This document shows positions 8,495-18,009 of a stretch of 64,000 nucleotides of DNA, piece by piece. The DNA is from Novosphingobium sp. (GTDB taxonomy: Bacteria; Pseudomonadota; Alphaproteobacteria; Sphingomonadales; Sphingomonadaceae), in NCBI GenBank assembly GCA_017744735.1, contig JAGIAR010000001.1:124001-188000 (forward strand), in the 5' to 3' direction. A program made the position numbers and the translations under genes. Each line of letters starts with the position of its first letter. Position 1 is the stretch's first letter. The notes beneath the pieces were generated by a model. It searched no databases. It saw nothing but the letters and a program-made list of their open reading frames with translations, and had not been told where the DNA came from.

Positions 8495-8901
8495 ACGCTG
8501 ACCTGTCGGATCCAGTCTTCGAGATTGTAATAGACCGTCACCCGGGCGATCAGACCGTTTTCAATGTCGAAGAAGGCACCCGCGGGCAGGATATATTTCT
8601 GTCCCTTGGCCTCGGGCAGACCCTCGTCCGTCGTCAGGTATTCGCCGTGAACCACGAACTCGGCCGCCGCCCGGCTGCCGTCTTCGTTCGCCATCACGAC
8701 AATATCGGCGAGCTTTTCGGCGTAGCTGCGATCCATGTGCGCAAGAAACGCCCGGAACGCATCCTTGCCCACCTGCCGCGCGCCCTGGTTCACGTCATGC
8801 GCGATGGTCTCCGCCAGGCAGGCGAGCATCCCCTCGCCGTCGCCGGCGTTGAACGCCGCGTAATATTTCCCGACCAGTTCCAGCGCGGCTGCCTGCGACA
8901 C
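8491..8901 (-). CDS. SnoaL/ketosteroid-isomerase-like protein
   Basis: A 136-residue NTF2-like protein: opening helix 'LVGKYYAAFNAGDGEGMLACLAE', then 'IAHDVNQGARQVGKDAFRAFLAHMDRSY', ending in a strand 'ARVTVYYNLEDWIRQV'. It resembles the ketosteroid-isomerase-related proteins that accompany GNAT and nitrilase genes. It is first in the three-gene operon with the GNAT and carbon-nitrogen hydrolase genes (ATGA overlap). Substrate unknown. Confidence 0.82.
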   Translation of the reverse strand: MSQAAALELVGKYYAAFNAGDGEGMLACLAETIAHDVNQGARQVGKDAFRAFLAHMDRSYAEKLADIVVMANEDGSRAAAEFVVHGEYLTTDEGLPEAKGQKYILPAGAFFDIENGLIARVTVYYNLEDWIRQVSV

Positions 8902-8931
8902 GATTTTGTCCCTTGTTGTGCAGCGGGCCCC

Positions 8932-9399
8932 TTACACGGGTTGCGGCGTTCCGCCAGCCCATTCGAGGAAATCGAAGTCCGGCGGCATCAGGATGAACAG
9001 GTTCGCGACATCGGTCAGCAGATGGGTGACGTGGCCCTTGCCGGTCAGGTCCTCGAGATAGACCAGATCGCCTTTCCCGATCGGCACCTTGCTGCCGTCG
9101 CTCACCTCGCCGACGATGTCGCCCGCTGTGTTGATCGTGAACAGCTTCTGCGGGGCGTGGTGCCAGTTCTCCACCCCCATCGCGATCGCATTGGCGCGGA
9201 CCCCGACCACCGGCAGCGGCTTCGGCAGCCCGACCACCGGCACCCGCTGGATATGCGAGACGCCGTCGGCATCGGTGAAGATGCGGATCACTTCCATTCC
9301 GGCGGATTTGGTACCCCCGGCCTGTGCTTCGGCCCTGGTTGCGAGCAGCGCGGTCAGCACCGCGCCTCCCGCGATCACGGTGCGACGACTGGCTTCCAT
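8932..9399 (-). CDS. Exported cupin-like protein with Tat-type leader
   Basis: A 155-residue secreted protein. The N terminus MEASRRTVIAGGAVL..AEAQA fits a twin-arginine leader (S-R-R-x-V). The remaining part has a cupin-like look: 'NWHHAPQKLFTINTAGDIVGEVSDGSKVPIGKGDLVYLEDLTGKGHVTHLL' contains two spaced histidines and the glycine-rich turn pattern of a small beta-barrel. The chosen ATG at 9397-9399 has a GGGAGAGAGAG site. It lies upstream of the NTF2/GNAT/nitrilase operon on the same strand with a 30 bp gap. Function unknown. Confidence 0.75.
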   Translation of the reverse strand: MEASRRTVIAGGAVLTALLATRAEAQAGGTKSAGMEVIRIFTDADGVSHIQRVPVVGLPKPLPVVGVRANAIAMGVENWHHAPQKLFTINTAGDIVGEVSDGSKVPIGKGDLVYLEDLTGKGHVTHLLTDVANLFILMPPDFDFLEWAGGTPQPV

Positions 9400-9540
9400 C
9401 TCTCTCTCCCGCTGTTTGCAGCAGGCTAGGCAAAGCCGGCGCATCCAACAACCGCTTTTCCTTCGCACGCGCAGGGCGGGCCGACCTGCGGAAAATGCCC
9501 GGCGGCGGCGTCTCGGCGGAAACGGCTGGAGATGAGACCG

Positions 9541-10587
9541 ATGCGAAGATCTTTGCGGCGGCTGTTCGTCGTACTGGGCGCGCTGGCGTGCTCGGCTTCG
9601 TGCCAGACTGTCGGGCAGGCCTGGACGCCCGGTCCGGCGCGGCCGTTCGACGGCCAACTCTCGGTCATGACCTACAACGTCAAGGGCGGCCCCTGGCCGG
9701 TCGCTTGGAACCGCTCCGGCGATCTCTACGCAATCGGCGAAAGGCTGCGCGAAATGCGCCGCGAAGGCCGCAATCCGCAGGTCGTGCTGCTGCAGGAAGC
9801 CTTCAGCGGCGATGCGGAGGAAATCGCGCGGCACGCCGGCTATCGCTATGTCGTGGCCGGGCCTTCGACGGCAGACCGCAATCCGGCTCCGGCGAGTGCG
9901 ACGGACGCCGCCTTCGTTGCGGGCGGCACCTGGTGGCTCGGCGAAGGAACAACCCGCCTGCTCGACAGCGGCCTGCTGATCCTGTCCGACTATCCGCTCG
10001 ACCACGTCCGGCGCGTCGCGTTCCCCGGCTATGCCTGCGCCGGGCTGGACTGCCTCGCGAACAAGGGTGCGGTCATGGCCACGGTGCGGATCCCCGGCTC
10101 CGGCAAGGCGTTCGACATACTCGATACCCACCTCAACAGTCGCCACAGCTCGCTGGTCGGCGATGCGCGCTCGCTCGAGGCCTATCGCCGGCAGACGGGG
10201 ATACTGGCGGATTTCATCGCGACGTACCGCACCCCCGGCATGGCGTTGATCGCCGGCGGCGATTTCAACGTGGGCAAGGAGGCCGCGCGCGGCGATGCGC
10301 TGTCGGCCGACCTGCCGCGCTGGAACTTCGGCGCGGCGGTGCACGACGCGCTCCACGCGGTGACGGGTGCCCGCAGGCGCGTCGGCGCGCGGATCGGGGC
10401 CGATACCCTGGCGGTGCTTCGGCGGAACACCGACTTCCTGTTCTTCGCCCCGACGCCAGGCACTGCACTCGCTCCCGAGAGCCTCTCGGTACCATTCGGG
10501 CTGGAGGCTTCGGGCACCATGCTGTCCGATCACCTCGGCTACTCCGCGACCTTTCGCCTGGGCAGCGCGCCCGCCAGCCCTGGCTGA
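9541..10587 (+). CDS. Exported endonuclease/exonuclease/phosphatase family hydrolase
   Basis: An EEP-fold metal-dependent phosphoesterase of 348 residues with an N-terminal signal sequence (MRRSLRRLFVVLGALACSASC; a lipobox is only weakly met). The family residues are in order: N in MTYNVKGG, E in VLLQEAF, D-x-H in DTHLNS, D-x-N in GGDFNVG and the terminal SDH in LSDHLGYSATF. It could be a sphingomyelinase-like, DNase I-like or phosphoinositide-type enzyme; the substrate is not determined. ATG 9541 is preferred over 9532 because GGAG then sits 9 nt upstream. Confidence 0.85.
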   Translation: MRRSLRRLFVVLGALACSASCQTVGQAWTPGPARPFDGQLSVMTYNVKGGPWPVAWNRSGDLYAIGERLREMRREGRNPQVVLLQEAFSGDAEEIARHAGYRYVVAGPSTADRNPAPASATDAAFVAGGTWWLGEGTTRLLDSGLLILSDYPLDHVRRVAFPGYACAGLDCLANKGAVMATVRIPGSGKAFDILDTHLNSRHSSLVGDARSLEAYRRQTGILADFIATYRTPGMALIAGGDFNVGKEAARGDALSADLPRWNFGAAVHDALHAVTGARRRVGARIGADTLAVLRRNTDFLFFAPTPGTALAPESLSVPFGLEASGTMLSDHLGYSATFRLGSAPASPG

Positions 10588-10731
10588 GCGGCCCGACCGC
10601 CGCGCACCCCCCGGCGGATCACCCAATTGCTTTTCCACGCGCCCGGCGTATAGGGATGCCGTTGCCCCGGCCGTGCAGTCCCACCCGACTCGCAAGTGCC
10701 GGGGCTTGTCGTTTCTTTCGAAGGAAACCCG

Positions 10732-11535
10732 ATGACCCGTCGCCGCCAGATCTACGAAGGCAAGGCCAAGATCCTCTACGAAGGCCCCGAGCCCGGCACG
10801 CTGATCCAGTATTTCAAGGACGATGCCACCGCGTTCAACGCGGAAAAGCGCGGCACGATCAACGGCAAGGGCGTGATCAACAACCGCATCAGCGAGCATG
10901 TGTTCACGCGGCTGAGCCACATCGGCATCCCGACCCACTTCATCCGCCGCCTGAACATGCGCGAGCAGCTGGTGCGCCAGGTGGAGATCATCCCGATCGA
11001 AGTGGTGGTGCGCAACGTCGCCGCGGGCTCGATCTGCAAGCGCCTCGGCCTCGAAGAGGGCGAGCCCCTGCCCCACACGCTGATCGAATACTACTTCAAG
11101 GACGACGCGCTGGGCGATCCGATGGTCGCCGAAGAGCATATCGCCTGCTTCAACTGGGCCAGCAACGAGGAGATGCAGGACATCTCGTCGATGGCGATCC
11201 GGGTGAACGATTTCATGTGCGGCATGTTCGCGGCGATCAACATCCGCCTGATCGACTTCAAGCTCGAGTTCGGCCGCATCTGGGACGGCGACTATTCGCG
11301 CGTGATCCTGGCCGACGAGATCAGCCCCGACGGCGCCCGCCTGTGGGACATGGCGACGGGCGAGAAGCTCGACAAGGACCGCTTCCGCCGCGACCTCGGC
11401 GGCGAGGAGGAGGCCTACCAGGAAGTCGCCCGCCGCCTCGGCCTGCTGCAGGACGACGGCTCGCCGGGCGAGGTGCTCGACCTCTCGGCCCACCGCAAAC
11501 TGCGCGGCGGACGAAGCGAGAAGCCGAAGAAATAA
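10732..11535 (+). CDS. purC: Phosphoribosylaminoimidazole-succinocarboxamide synthase
   Basis: PurC joins aspartate to CAIR using ATP to give SAICAR in purine synthesis. The 267-residue protein starts [18 protein letters not shown], the standard opening with the ATP-binding glycine/lysine stretch, and contains '[17 protein letters not shown]' and '[14 protein letters not shown]', both family hallmarks. It is slightly longer than the bacterial norm owing to a basic C-terminal tail. AAGGAA precedes the ATG. It stands ahead of purS-purQ, with two envelope-type genes in between. Confidence 0.97.
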   Translation: MTRRRQIYEGKAKILYEGPEPGTLIQYFKDDATAFNAEKRGTINGKGVINNRISEHVFTRLSHIGIPTHFIRRLNMREQLVRQVEIIPIEVVVRNVAAGSICKRLGLEEGEPLPHTLIEYYFKDDALGDPMVAEEHIACFNWASNEEMQDISSMAIRVNDFMCGMFAAINIRLIDFKLEFGRIWDGDYSRVILADEISPDGARLWDMATGEKLDKDRFRRDLGGEEEAYQEVARRLGLLQDDGSPGEVLDLSAHRKLRGGRSEKPKK

Positions 11536-11622
11536 GGGATTTCCCGCAGGCAGTGCGAGTGCGCTTGCCTGCGGCGAAACTTCGGCCATGATACCTTCCG
11601 ATAGATGGGTCGGGGGTAAATA

Positions 11623-13656
11623 GTGAAAAAATTCATTGCACTGGCATCGGTCGCCTGCCTGTTGCCGATGGCGCCGCTGAGCGCGAAGAACGACCAGGTC
11701 GGCTTCGGGCCGGTGCCCGACTGGACCCGGATCAACGACCCCCTCCCGGCGCCCGAGGATCCGAAGGGGGCGATCTTCTTTCGCTACCAGGACTATGAGG
11801 TCCATCTCGACAAGAACGGCCAATCCAACTTCATCGCCTATCGCGTGGCGTTGCTCCATCCGAATGCATTGCAGCTCGGCAATCTCGCGCTGACATGGAA
11901 TCCGGCCGCCGGCGCGCCGGTCGTCCACCGGCTGAAAGTCTATCGCGACGGGACCGAGCGCGACGTGCTCGCCACGGCGAAATTCACGATCCTGCGGCGC
12001 GAGGACAAGCTCGAGCAGGCGTCGCTCGACGGCCTGCTCACGGCCACGCTGCAGGTTCCGGACCTGCGGGTGGGGGACGAGCTGGAGATAGCCTATACGC
12101 TCCCCGGGAGCGACCCAACGCTCGGAACCGACAATTTCGGGGTTCTGCTTCTCGCCGGCGCGGCTTCGCCCGGCCGTTTCCGCATGAGGCTGAGCTGGGC
12201 CGACGGGCAGGAACCGCACACCAAGCTGACCCCGGACATGGAAAGCCTGGCCACGCGCGATGCCAATTCGGTGTCGATCAATGTGGACATGCCGCCGCCG
12301 CTCTCGCCGCCCAAGGATGCGCCGCCGCGCTATAGCTGGCAGCGGACAGTGGAATTCAGCGATTTTGCCGACTGGCCGGCGGTTTCGCGCCGGCTCGCGC
12401 CGCTGTTCGCGACCGCGAGCACTCTCGCGAAGGATTCGCCGGTCAAGGAGGAAGCGGCCCGGATCGCAGCCGCGCATCCGGACGCCAGCGGGCGCGCGGC
12501 CGCAGCGCTCAAGCTGGTCGAACAGCAGGTGCGCTATATCTACGTCGGCCTCGACGGCGGCAATTTCACCCCGGCTTCCGCCGACGCCACCTGGCAGCGC
12601 CGCTACGGCGACTGCAAGGGCAAGACCGCGCTCTTGCTGGCGCTGCTGCGCGAACTCGGCATTTCGGCCGAACCCGTCCTGGCGAACAATTCGGGCACCG
12701 ACGACGGGATGGATTCACGGCTGCCGAACCCGGGCGAGTTCGATCACGTGCTGGTCCGCGCGATGATCGACGGGAAGGACTACTGGCTCGACGGGACCAT
12801 GCCGCCGGTGGTCCCGGCAGAGGCGGACCCGGTGCTGCCCTACCGCTGGGTTCTGCCCCTGACGGCCGACGGGAAGGACATCGAACATCTTCCGTGGAAG
12901 CCGGCGAGCGTTCCCGACAGTCTCGAAGCCTACGAAATCGACGCGCGCGGCGGGCTCGACGAACCGGCGAAGATCACGCAGACCGTGGTGGAGCGCGGGA
13001 TCAAGGGGATTGTCGACTACTACCAGTTCTCCTCCGCCACCGACGACCAGCTCGAGACCGCGTTTCGGCAGAAGCTGGAAGGCAGCAGCGAATGGAACAC
13101 GATCGACAAGGTGAGCTGGCGGTTCGATGTCCCGACCCAAGCCAGCGTGCTGGAGATCAGCGGAACCGGCCCGATCAACTGGGATTCGAAGAGCGACACC
13201 GCCCGCTCGCTGGCACTGCCGGGCGGCGGATTCAATCCGCCCCAGCGGCGCCAGCGCGCCGCCGACCAGGACCAGACCGCCCCGTTCTACGATGCGCCCG
13301 ATTTCGATTGCCGGGTGACCACGGTGCGATTGCCCGCCGGCGCCAACCTGTCCGACTGGTGGTACAACAGCTCCTTCAACAACCTCATCTACGGCTCGAC
13401 CCACCGCCGCAGCTTCGAATTCCGCGACGGGGCGCTCCGCATGATCCGCGCCAGCCGTACCCTCGCCCCCGAAATCGACCCGGCCAGCGCCGCGAAGGAC
13501 AATGCGCGGCTGGCGCAATTCGACAATTCGATGGCCTGGCTCGAATACGATCCCGGCGCGGACCGGTCGCTCGACACCAACCAGTCGGTCAGGGCGACCT
13601 ACGAAGGCGACTGGGTAGCGGACGAGTCGCCCTGCCTCGACCCGGTGATGAAGTGA
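11623..13656 (+). CDS. DUF3857 and transglutaminase-like domain protein, exported
   Basis: A 677-residue protein starting with GTG and a signal peptide (MKKFIALASVACLLPMAPLSA). An all-beta DUF3857 domain occupies about residues 50-220. A transglutaminase-like cysteine-protease core follows, with RYGDCKGKTALLLALLREL around Cys330 and the His/Asp partners in FDHVLVRAMIDGKDYWLDGTMP. The C-terminal third is a further beta-rich region. The family is exported and of unknown substrate, often next to peptidases; here an M16 peptidase follows 147 bp downstream. Confidence 0.88.
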   Translation: MKKFIALASVACLLPMAPLSAKNDQVGFGPVPDWTRINDPLPAPEDPKGAIFFRYQDYEVHLDKNGQSNFIAYRVALLHPNALQLGNLALTWNPAAGAPVVHRLKVYRDGTERDVLATAKFTILRREDKLEQASLDGLLTATLQVPDLRVGDELEIAYTLPGSDPTLGTDNFGVLLLAGAASPGRFRMRLSWADGQEPHTKLTPDMESLATRDANSVSINVDMPPPLSPPKDAPPRYSWQRTVEFSDFADWPAVSRRLAPLFATASTLAKDSPVKEEAARIAAAHPDASGRAAAALKLVEQQVRYIYVGLDGGNFTPASADATWQRRYGDCKGKTALLLALLRELGISAEPVLANNSGTDDGMDSRLPNPGEFDHVLVRAMIDGKDYWLDGTMPPVVPAEADPVLPYRWVLPLTADGKDIEHLPWKPASVPDSLEAYEIDARGGLDEPAKITQTVVERGIKGIVDYYQFSSATDDQLETAFRQKLEGSSEWNTIDKVSWRFDVPTQASVLEISGTGPINWDSKSDTARSLALPGGGFNPPQRRQRAADQDQTAPFYDAPDFDCRVTTVRLPAGANLSDWWYNSSFNNLIYGSTHRRSFEFRDGALRMIRASRTLAPEIDPASAAKDNARLAQFDNSMAWLEYDPGADRSLDTNQSVRATYEGDWVADESPCLDPVMK

Positions 13657-13803
13657 AATGAAGTAGCTCGTCGGCTTTCACCGGCCGTTCACCGATCGCG
13701 CTTCACATCCTTGTCACCCATGCCTAGGCTGGGTCCGGAAGTTGCGCGGCCGGTTTCCTTCCGTCGCCATGTTCAAGCGCCCGCCAAGGGCGACGGGAGA
13801 GTG

Positions 13804-16662
13804 ATGAAGCGCATTTTCGCGGCCCTTGCGGCCCTCTGTCTCTCGGCCGGCATTTCGCATTCCGCCTTCGCGCAAGCCCAGCCCGCAGCCAGCGCACCGC
13901 ATACCAAGGCCGAAAAGGCCGCCTGGGCCTTCGAGAGCAGCGATCTGCCGGTCGATCCGTCCTATCGCTTCGGACGGCTGGCGAACGGCATGCGCTACGT
14001 GATCCGCAAGAATGCTACTCCCGCCGGCATGGCCGAGGTGCGGCTGGTGGTCGATGCCGGATCGATCGACGAGCACGACGACGAGCGCGGCTATGCGCAC
14101 TTCATCGAGCACATGGCGTTCAACGGATCGACCCATGTGCCCGAGGACGAAATGGTCAAACTGCTCGAGCGCGAAGGGCTGGCCTTCGGCGCCGACACCA
14201 ATGCCTCGACCAATTTCGAGACTACCACCTATCAGCTCGACCTGCCGCGCAACGACCCCGCATTGCTCGACACCGCGCTGATGCTGATGCGCGAGACCGG
14301 CAGCGAACTGCTGTTCGACCAGGGCGCGATCGACCGCGAGAAGGGCGTGGTGCTGAGCGAGAAGCGCGTGCGCGACACCTATGTCATGCACAATACGATG
14401 GACAATTTCCGCTTTCTCTACCCCGACGCGCATTTCGGCGATCGCTGGCCGATCGGCACCACCGAGACGCTCGAGGCCGCGACAACCGCGAAGCTCAAGG
14501 GGCTCTACGCGCGGACCTATACCCCGCTCAATTCGACCGTGATCGTGATCGGCGATTTCGACCCGGCCGTGGTCGAGGCGAAGATCACGGCGCATTTCGC
14601 AAGCTGGAAGGCGGCGCCGACGCCCGACGACCCCGCTGCCGGCCCGGTCGACGCCGCGCTTTCGGGCAAGACCGACGTGTGGATCGATCCGGCGCTGCCC
14701 GAACGGGTCACCGCATCGCGCAACCGCCCCTGGACCTACCGGCCCGACACGGTCGCCAACCGGTTCTCCAACCTGCTGCGCCAGGTCGGCTACGGCATCC
14801 TCAACCGCCGGCTCGACCGGCTCGCCAACAGCGAGGATCCGCCGTTCCGCGATGCCGGCTTCGGCACCGGCGACGTGTTCGAGGCCGGCCGGACCACCAA
14901 TCTGGTGGTCTCGACCGCGGACGGTGGCTGGGCCAAGGGCCTTGCCGCGGCCGTCGCCGAATATCGCCGCGCGCTTGCCTATGGCTTCACCCAGGCCGAG
15001 GTCGACGAACAGCTCGCCGACCTGCGCACCTCGATCGAGAACACCGTCGCCACCGCCGATACCCGCTACAACGCGACCTTCACCGCCGCCGCGATCGCGC
15101 TGGTGAACGACCGCATGGTGCCGACCACGCCGCAAAGCGCGCTCGACCGTTTCAACGCCGCGGTGCCGAAGATCACGCCCGCAGCGGTGCTCGAGGCGAT
15201 GACCGCCGAAGCGGCGCCGCTGGACGATCCGATGATCCGCTTCCAGGGTCGCACCCCGCCCGAAGGCGGCGCCGATGCCCTGCGCGCGGCGTGGAACGCG
15301 GATTACACGGCGCCGATCGCGCGCGGCAGCGACGCCGCGACCGCGCAGTTCGGCTATACCGATTTCGGCGCCCCGGGCACGGTCGCCTCGGACACGGTCG
15401 ATCCGCGTCTGGGCATCCGCGAGATCCGCTTCGCCAACGGCGTGCGGCTGAACCTGAAGCACACCGACCTGCGCAAGGACCGGATTACCTTCGCGCTCAA
15501 CCTCGACGGCGGCGACCTCCTCAACACCAAGGACAATCCGCTCGCGACCGGGCTGGTCAGCGGCCTCCCCTGGGGCGGCCTGGGCAAGCACAGCTTCGAC
15601 GATCTGCAGACGATCCTCGCAGGCAAGACCGTGTCGTTCAATATCGACAGCGGCGACCAGACCTTCCAGATGCAGGGCGCGACCACCCCGCGCGACCTCG
15701 AACTGCAGCTCGAACTCCTCGCCGCGTCGATCACCGACCCCGGCTATCGCAAGCAAGGCGAGGAGAAATTCCGCCGCAGCGTGGCCGATTTCTTCGCCGC
15801 GATGAACGCCACGCCGGGCGCCGCGCTCAACAACGCGCTGCCGGGATTCATCTCGGACAAGGATCCGCGCTTCACCATCCAGCCGGAGCCGGCCTATCTC
15901 GCGCTCGACTTCGCCAAGCTCAGGAACGACATCGGCGATCGCCTGCAGCACGGTGCGATCGAACTGGCGCTGGTCGGCGATTTCGACGAAAACCAGGCGA
16001 TCGCGCTGGTCGCGAAGACGCTGGGCGCGCTGCCTGCGCGCGAACCGGATTTCCAGGCCTATATCGCGAACCGCACCCGCAGCTTCACCGCCGACCGCAC
16101 CCCGCGGATCGTCTACCATACGGGCCAGAGCGACCAGGCGCTGCTCGACTTCACCTGGCCGACGCGCGACGACAGCGATCCGGTCGAGAACCTGCAACTG
16201 CAACTGCTCGATCGGGTGATGCAGAACGAGTTGATGGAGAAGTTGCGCGAAAAGCTCGGCCAGACCTATTCGCCTTCGGTCAGCGCCCGCCAGTCGCACA
16301 CCTATGCCGGCTACGGCACCTTCACCATCTCCGCCTCGCTCGATCCGAAAGACGTTCCCGCCGCCCGCGACGCGGTGATCGAGACGCTGAAGGACCTGCG
16401 CAGCAAGCCGGTCGATGCCGACACGCTGCTGCGCGCTCGGCGGCCGATGCTCGAATATTACGACAACATGCTCAAGACCAACGACGGCTGGATGGCACTG
16501 GTCGACCGCGCGCAGAGCCAGAGCGACTATATCGACCGCTACCTGGCCGGAAAGAAGCGGCTGGAAAGCTTCACCGCGCAGGACGTGGAGAAGATGGCCC
16601 AGCGCTATCTCGATCCGGCGCAACGGCTGGAGGTGGTGGCGCTGCCCAAGCCGAAGGAATAG
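13804..16662 (+). CDS. M16 family zinc metallopeptidase, two-domain, exported
   Basis: A 952-residue pitrilysin-family peptidase with a signal peptide (MKRIFAALAALCLSAGISHSAFAQ). The inverted zinc motif H-x-x-E-H is intact as HFIEH at residues 99-103 within the first M16 module. The second half (from about residue 520) repeats the fold, starting 'LGIREIRFANGVRLNLKHTDLRKD', but lacks the zinc motif, as expected for the non-catalytic half. It probably degrades peptides in the periplasm. ATG 13804 is chosen because the signal peptide begins there; GGGAGA lies upstream. Confidence 0.92.
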   Translation: MKRIFAALAALCLSAGISHSAFAQAQPAASAPHTKAEKAAWAFESSDLPVDPSYRFGRLANGMRYVIRKNATPAGMAEVRLVVDAGSIDEHDDERGYAHFIEHMAFNGSTHVPEDEMVKLLEREGLAFGADTNASTNFETTTYQLDLPRNDPALLDTALMLMRETGSELLFDQGAIDREKGVVLSEKRVRDTYVMHNTMDNFRFLYPDAHFGDRWPIGTTETLEAATTAKLKGLYARTYTPLNSTVIVIGDFDPAVVEAKITAHFASWKAAPTPDDPAAGPVDAALSGKTDVWIDPALPERVTASRNRPWTYRPDTVANRFSNLLRQVGYGILNRRLDRLANSEDPPFRDAGFGTGDVFEAGRTTNLVVSTADGGWAKGLAAAVAEYRRALAYGFTQAEVDEQLADLRTSIENTVATADTRYNATFTAAAIALVNDRMVPTTPQSALDRFNAAVPKITPAAVLEAMTAEAAPLDDPMIRFQGRTPPEGGADALRAAWNADYTAPIARGSDAATAQFGYTDFGAPGTVASDTVDPRLGIREIRFANGVRLNLKHTDLRKDRITFALNLDGGDLLNTKDNPLATGLVSGLPWGGLGKHSFDDLQTILAGKTVSFNIDSGDQTFQMQGATTPRDLELQLELLAASITDPGYRKQGEEKFRRSVADFFAAMNATPGAALNNALPGFISDKDPRFTIQPEPAYLALDFAKLRNDIGDRLQHGAIELALVGDFDENQAIALVAKTLGALPAREPDFQAYIANRTRSFTADRTPRIVYHTGQSDQALLDFTWPTRDDSDPVENLQLQLLDRVMQNELMEKLREKLGQTYSPSVSARQSHTYAGYGTFTISASLDPKDVPAARDAVIETLKDLRSKPVDADTLLRARRPMLEYYDNMLKTNDGWMALVDRAQSQSDYIDRYLAGKKRLESFTAQDVEKMAQRYLDPAQRLEVVALPKPKE

Positions 16663-16720
16663 AAAGCAGAGCAACCCTCATCCAGGCTGCGGTAGCCGGC
16701 AAGCCGGCACCCTGCGCCAT

Positions 16721-16755
16721 CGAAGACCTGGTTCGAAGAACCTGGTCGAAGCTGG
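16721..16755. repeat. Short tandem repeat after the M16 gene
   Basis: The 433-bp gap 16663-17095 between the M16 gene and purS holds no convincing gene. It contains a 13-bp tandem repeat: CGAAGACCTGGTT, CGAAGAACCTGGT, then partial CGAAGCTGG. Nearby at 16695-16708 is GCCGGCAAGCCGGC, a small hairpin. The dispersed repeat at 16969-16995 also lies in this gap, along with a C-rich CCCCTCCCC-type segment before purS. Confidence 0.6.
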
Positions 16756-16968
16756 ATGCGGGGCTGCCTTTCTACCACCGCCTGAAAACCATTTTCCTAC
16801 ACGTAGCCGCTCTGCCATCCTCGCCGCGGCTCCTTGAAATCGTCGAAAATCATCACGTCGAGGCAATGTCCATGCCTTGATTGCAGGGCCTGCTCCCCGT
16901 TCCGCGTAAGCTGTAACCCGAAGCCTCGAACCCGCGGAAATGCGGGCTGCGGGCACCGGACACCAAGG

Positions 16969-16995
16969 CGGACAGGGTGTCACTTGTGTCACCCT
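16969..16995 (+). repeat. 27-bp dispersed repeat, copy A
   Basis: The exact reverse complement of this 27-bp sequence occurs at 33672-33698. Its core contains GTGTCAC twice in direct orientation, separated by one base. It lies about 100 bp upstream of purS. The other copy directly follows purN. It looks like a member of a dispersed intergenic repeat family. Confidence 0.8.
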
Positions 16996-17095
16996 CAAAT
17001 CCAACTGCGGTGGACATGCGCCCCTCCCCGCTTGCGGGAATCGCGCTACATCGCCATAGGGCGCGCAACTCCCCTCCCCCGCGAAAGGCACATCG

Positions 17096-17326
17096 ATGAA
17101 AGTCCGGGTCCATGTCAGCCTCAAGCCCGGCGTGCTCGATCCGCAGGGCCGGGCGGTCCACCATGCGCTCGAGGGACTGGGGTTTGCCGGGGTGAGCGAC
17201 GTTCGCATTGGGCGTCTGATCGAGCTTGAGGTGGACGACAGCGTCACCGACGAGCAGATCGACCAGATGTGCCGCCAGCTCCTCGCCAACATGGTGATCG
17301 AGAACTACCGCTTCGAAAGGGCCTGA
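17096..17326 (+). CDS. purS: Phosphoribosylformylglycinamidine synthase subunit PurS
   Basis: PurS is the small bridging subunit of the three-part FGAM synthase (PurS, PurQ, PurL). The 76-residue protein begins [18 protein letters not shown] and contains '[20 protein letters not shown]' and '[18 protein letters not shown]', all typical. Length is normal. purQ follows 2 bp later and is clearly cotranscribed. purL is not in the window. Confidence 0.96.
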   Translation: MKVRVHVSLKPGVLDPQGRAVHHALEGLGFAGVSDVRIGRLIELEVDDSVTDEQIDQMCRQLLANMVIENYRFERA

Positions 17327-17328
17327 CC

Positions 17329-18006
17329 ATGGCTTTCCGCTCTGCCGTCATCACCTTCCCGGGCTCCAACTGCGACCGGGACATGGCGGTCGCGCTGAGC
17401 GAAATCTCGGGCACCGAGGCCTTGCGCGTGTGGCACGGCGACGCCGAACTGCCCGAGCGGCTCGACTTCATCGCCCTGCCCGGCGGCTTCTCCTACGGCG
17501 ACTATCTCCGTTCCGGCGCGATGGCGGCGCGCAGCCCGATCATGCGCGCGGTGGTCGAAGCCGCCGGGCGCGGCGTGCCGGTGCTGGCGGTGTGCAACGG
17601 CTTCCAGGTGGTGACCGAGGCCGGTCTCCTTCCGGGTGCATTGATGCGCAACGCCGGCCAGCACTTCATCTGCCGCACGGTGCCGCTGAAGGTCGAGAAC
17701 AGCCAGTCGCTTTTCACCGCCGGATACGAGGCGGGCGAGGAGATCCATATCCCGATCGCCCATGCCGACGGCAACTACTTCGCCGACGAGGCGACGCTCG
17801 ACCGGCTCGAGGGTGAAGGTCGGGTGGCGTTCCGCTACGCCGAACCGGTCAACGGCTCGGCGCGCGACATCGCCGGAGTGCTGAACGAGGCGGGCAACGT
17901 GCTGGGCATGATGCCCCACCCCGAACGCGCGATCGAAGCGGCCCACGGCGGCAGCGACGGGCGGCGACTGTTCGAGAGCGCAATCCGGGGCCTGGTCGAG
18001 GCCTGA
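17329..18006 (+). CDS. purQ: Phosphoribosylformylglycinamidine synthase subunit PurQ
   Basis: PurQ is the glutamine amidotransferase subunit that supplies ammonia to PurL. The 225-residue protein has the class I triad region: nucleophile Cys in [10 protein letters not shown] and His/Glu in [10 protein letters not shown]. The N-terminal '[13 protein letters not shown]' and '[15 protein letters not shown]' are diagnostic. ATG 17329 is used because it matches the usual N terminus; the frame is open further upstream but overlaps purS. It converges with the GGDEF-EAL gene, only 3 bp apart. Confidence 0.97.
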   Translation: MAFRSAVITFPGSNCDRDMAVALSEISGTEALRVWHGDAELPERLDFIALPGGFSYGDYLRSGAMAARSPIMRAVVEAAGRGVPVLAVCNGFQVVTEAGLLPGALMRNAGQHFICRTVPLKVENSQSLFTAGYEAGEEIHIPIAHADGNYFADEATLDRLEGEGRVAFRYAEPVNGSARDIAGVLNEAGNVLGMMPHPERAIEAAHGGSDGRRLFESAIRGLVEA

Positions 18007-18009
18007 GCC

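Noticed and set aside
8932..12477. Very long open frame on the minus strand (over 1100 codons) across purC and the DUF3857 gene
   Set aside because: Only its last 155 codons, encoding the Tat-leader cupin-like protein, look real. The rest is Arg/Glu/Pro-rich antisense of purC and other clear genes, a common artefact of high-GC DNA.
13714..16674. Full-length antisense frame opposite the M16 peptidase gene
   Set aside because: Composition is typical of reverse-frame shadows; no recognisable domain and no ribosome site.
16678..17292. Minus-strand frame filling the gap before purS
   Set aside because: It overlaps all of purS nearly and has no protein-like composition; the gap contains repeats instead.
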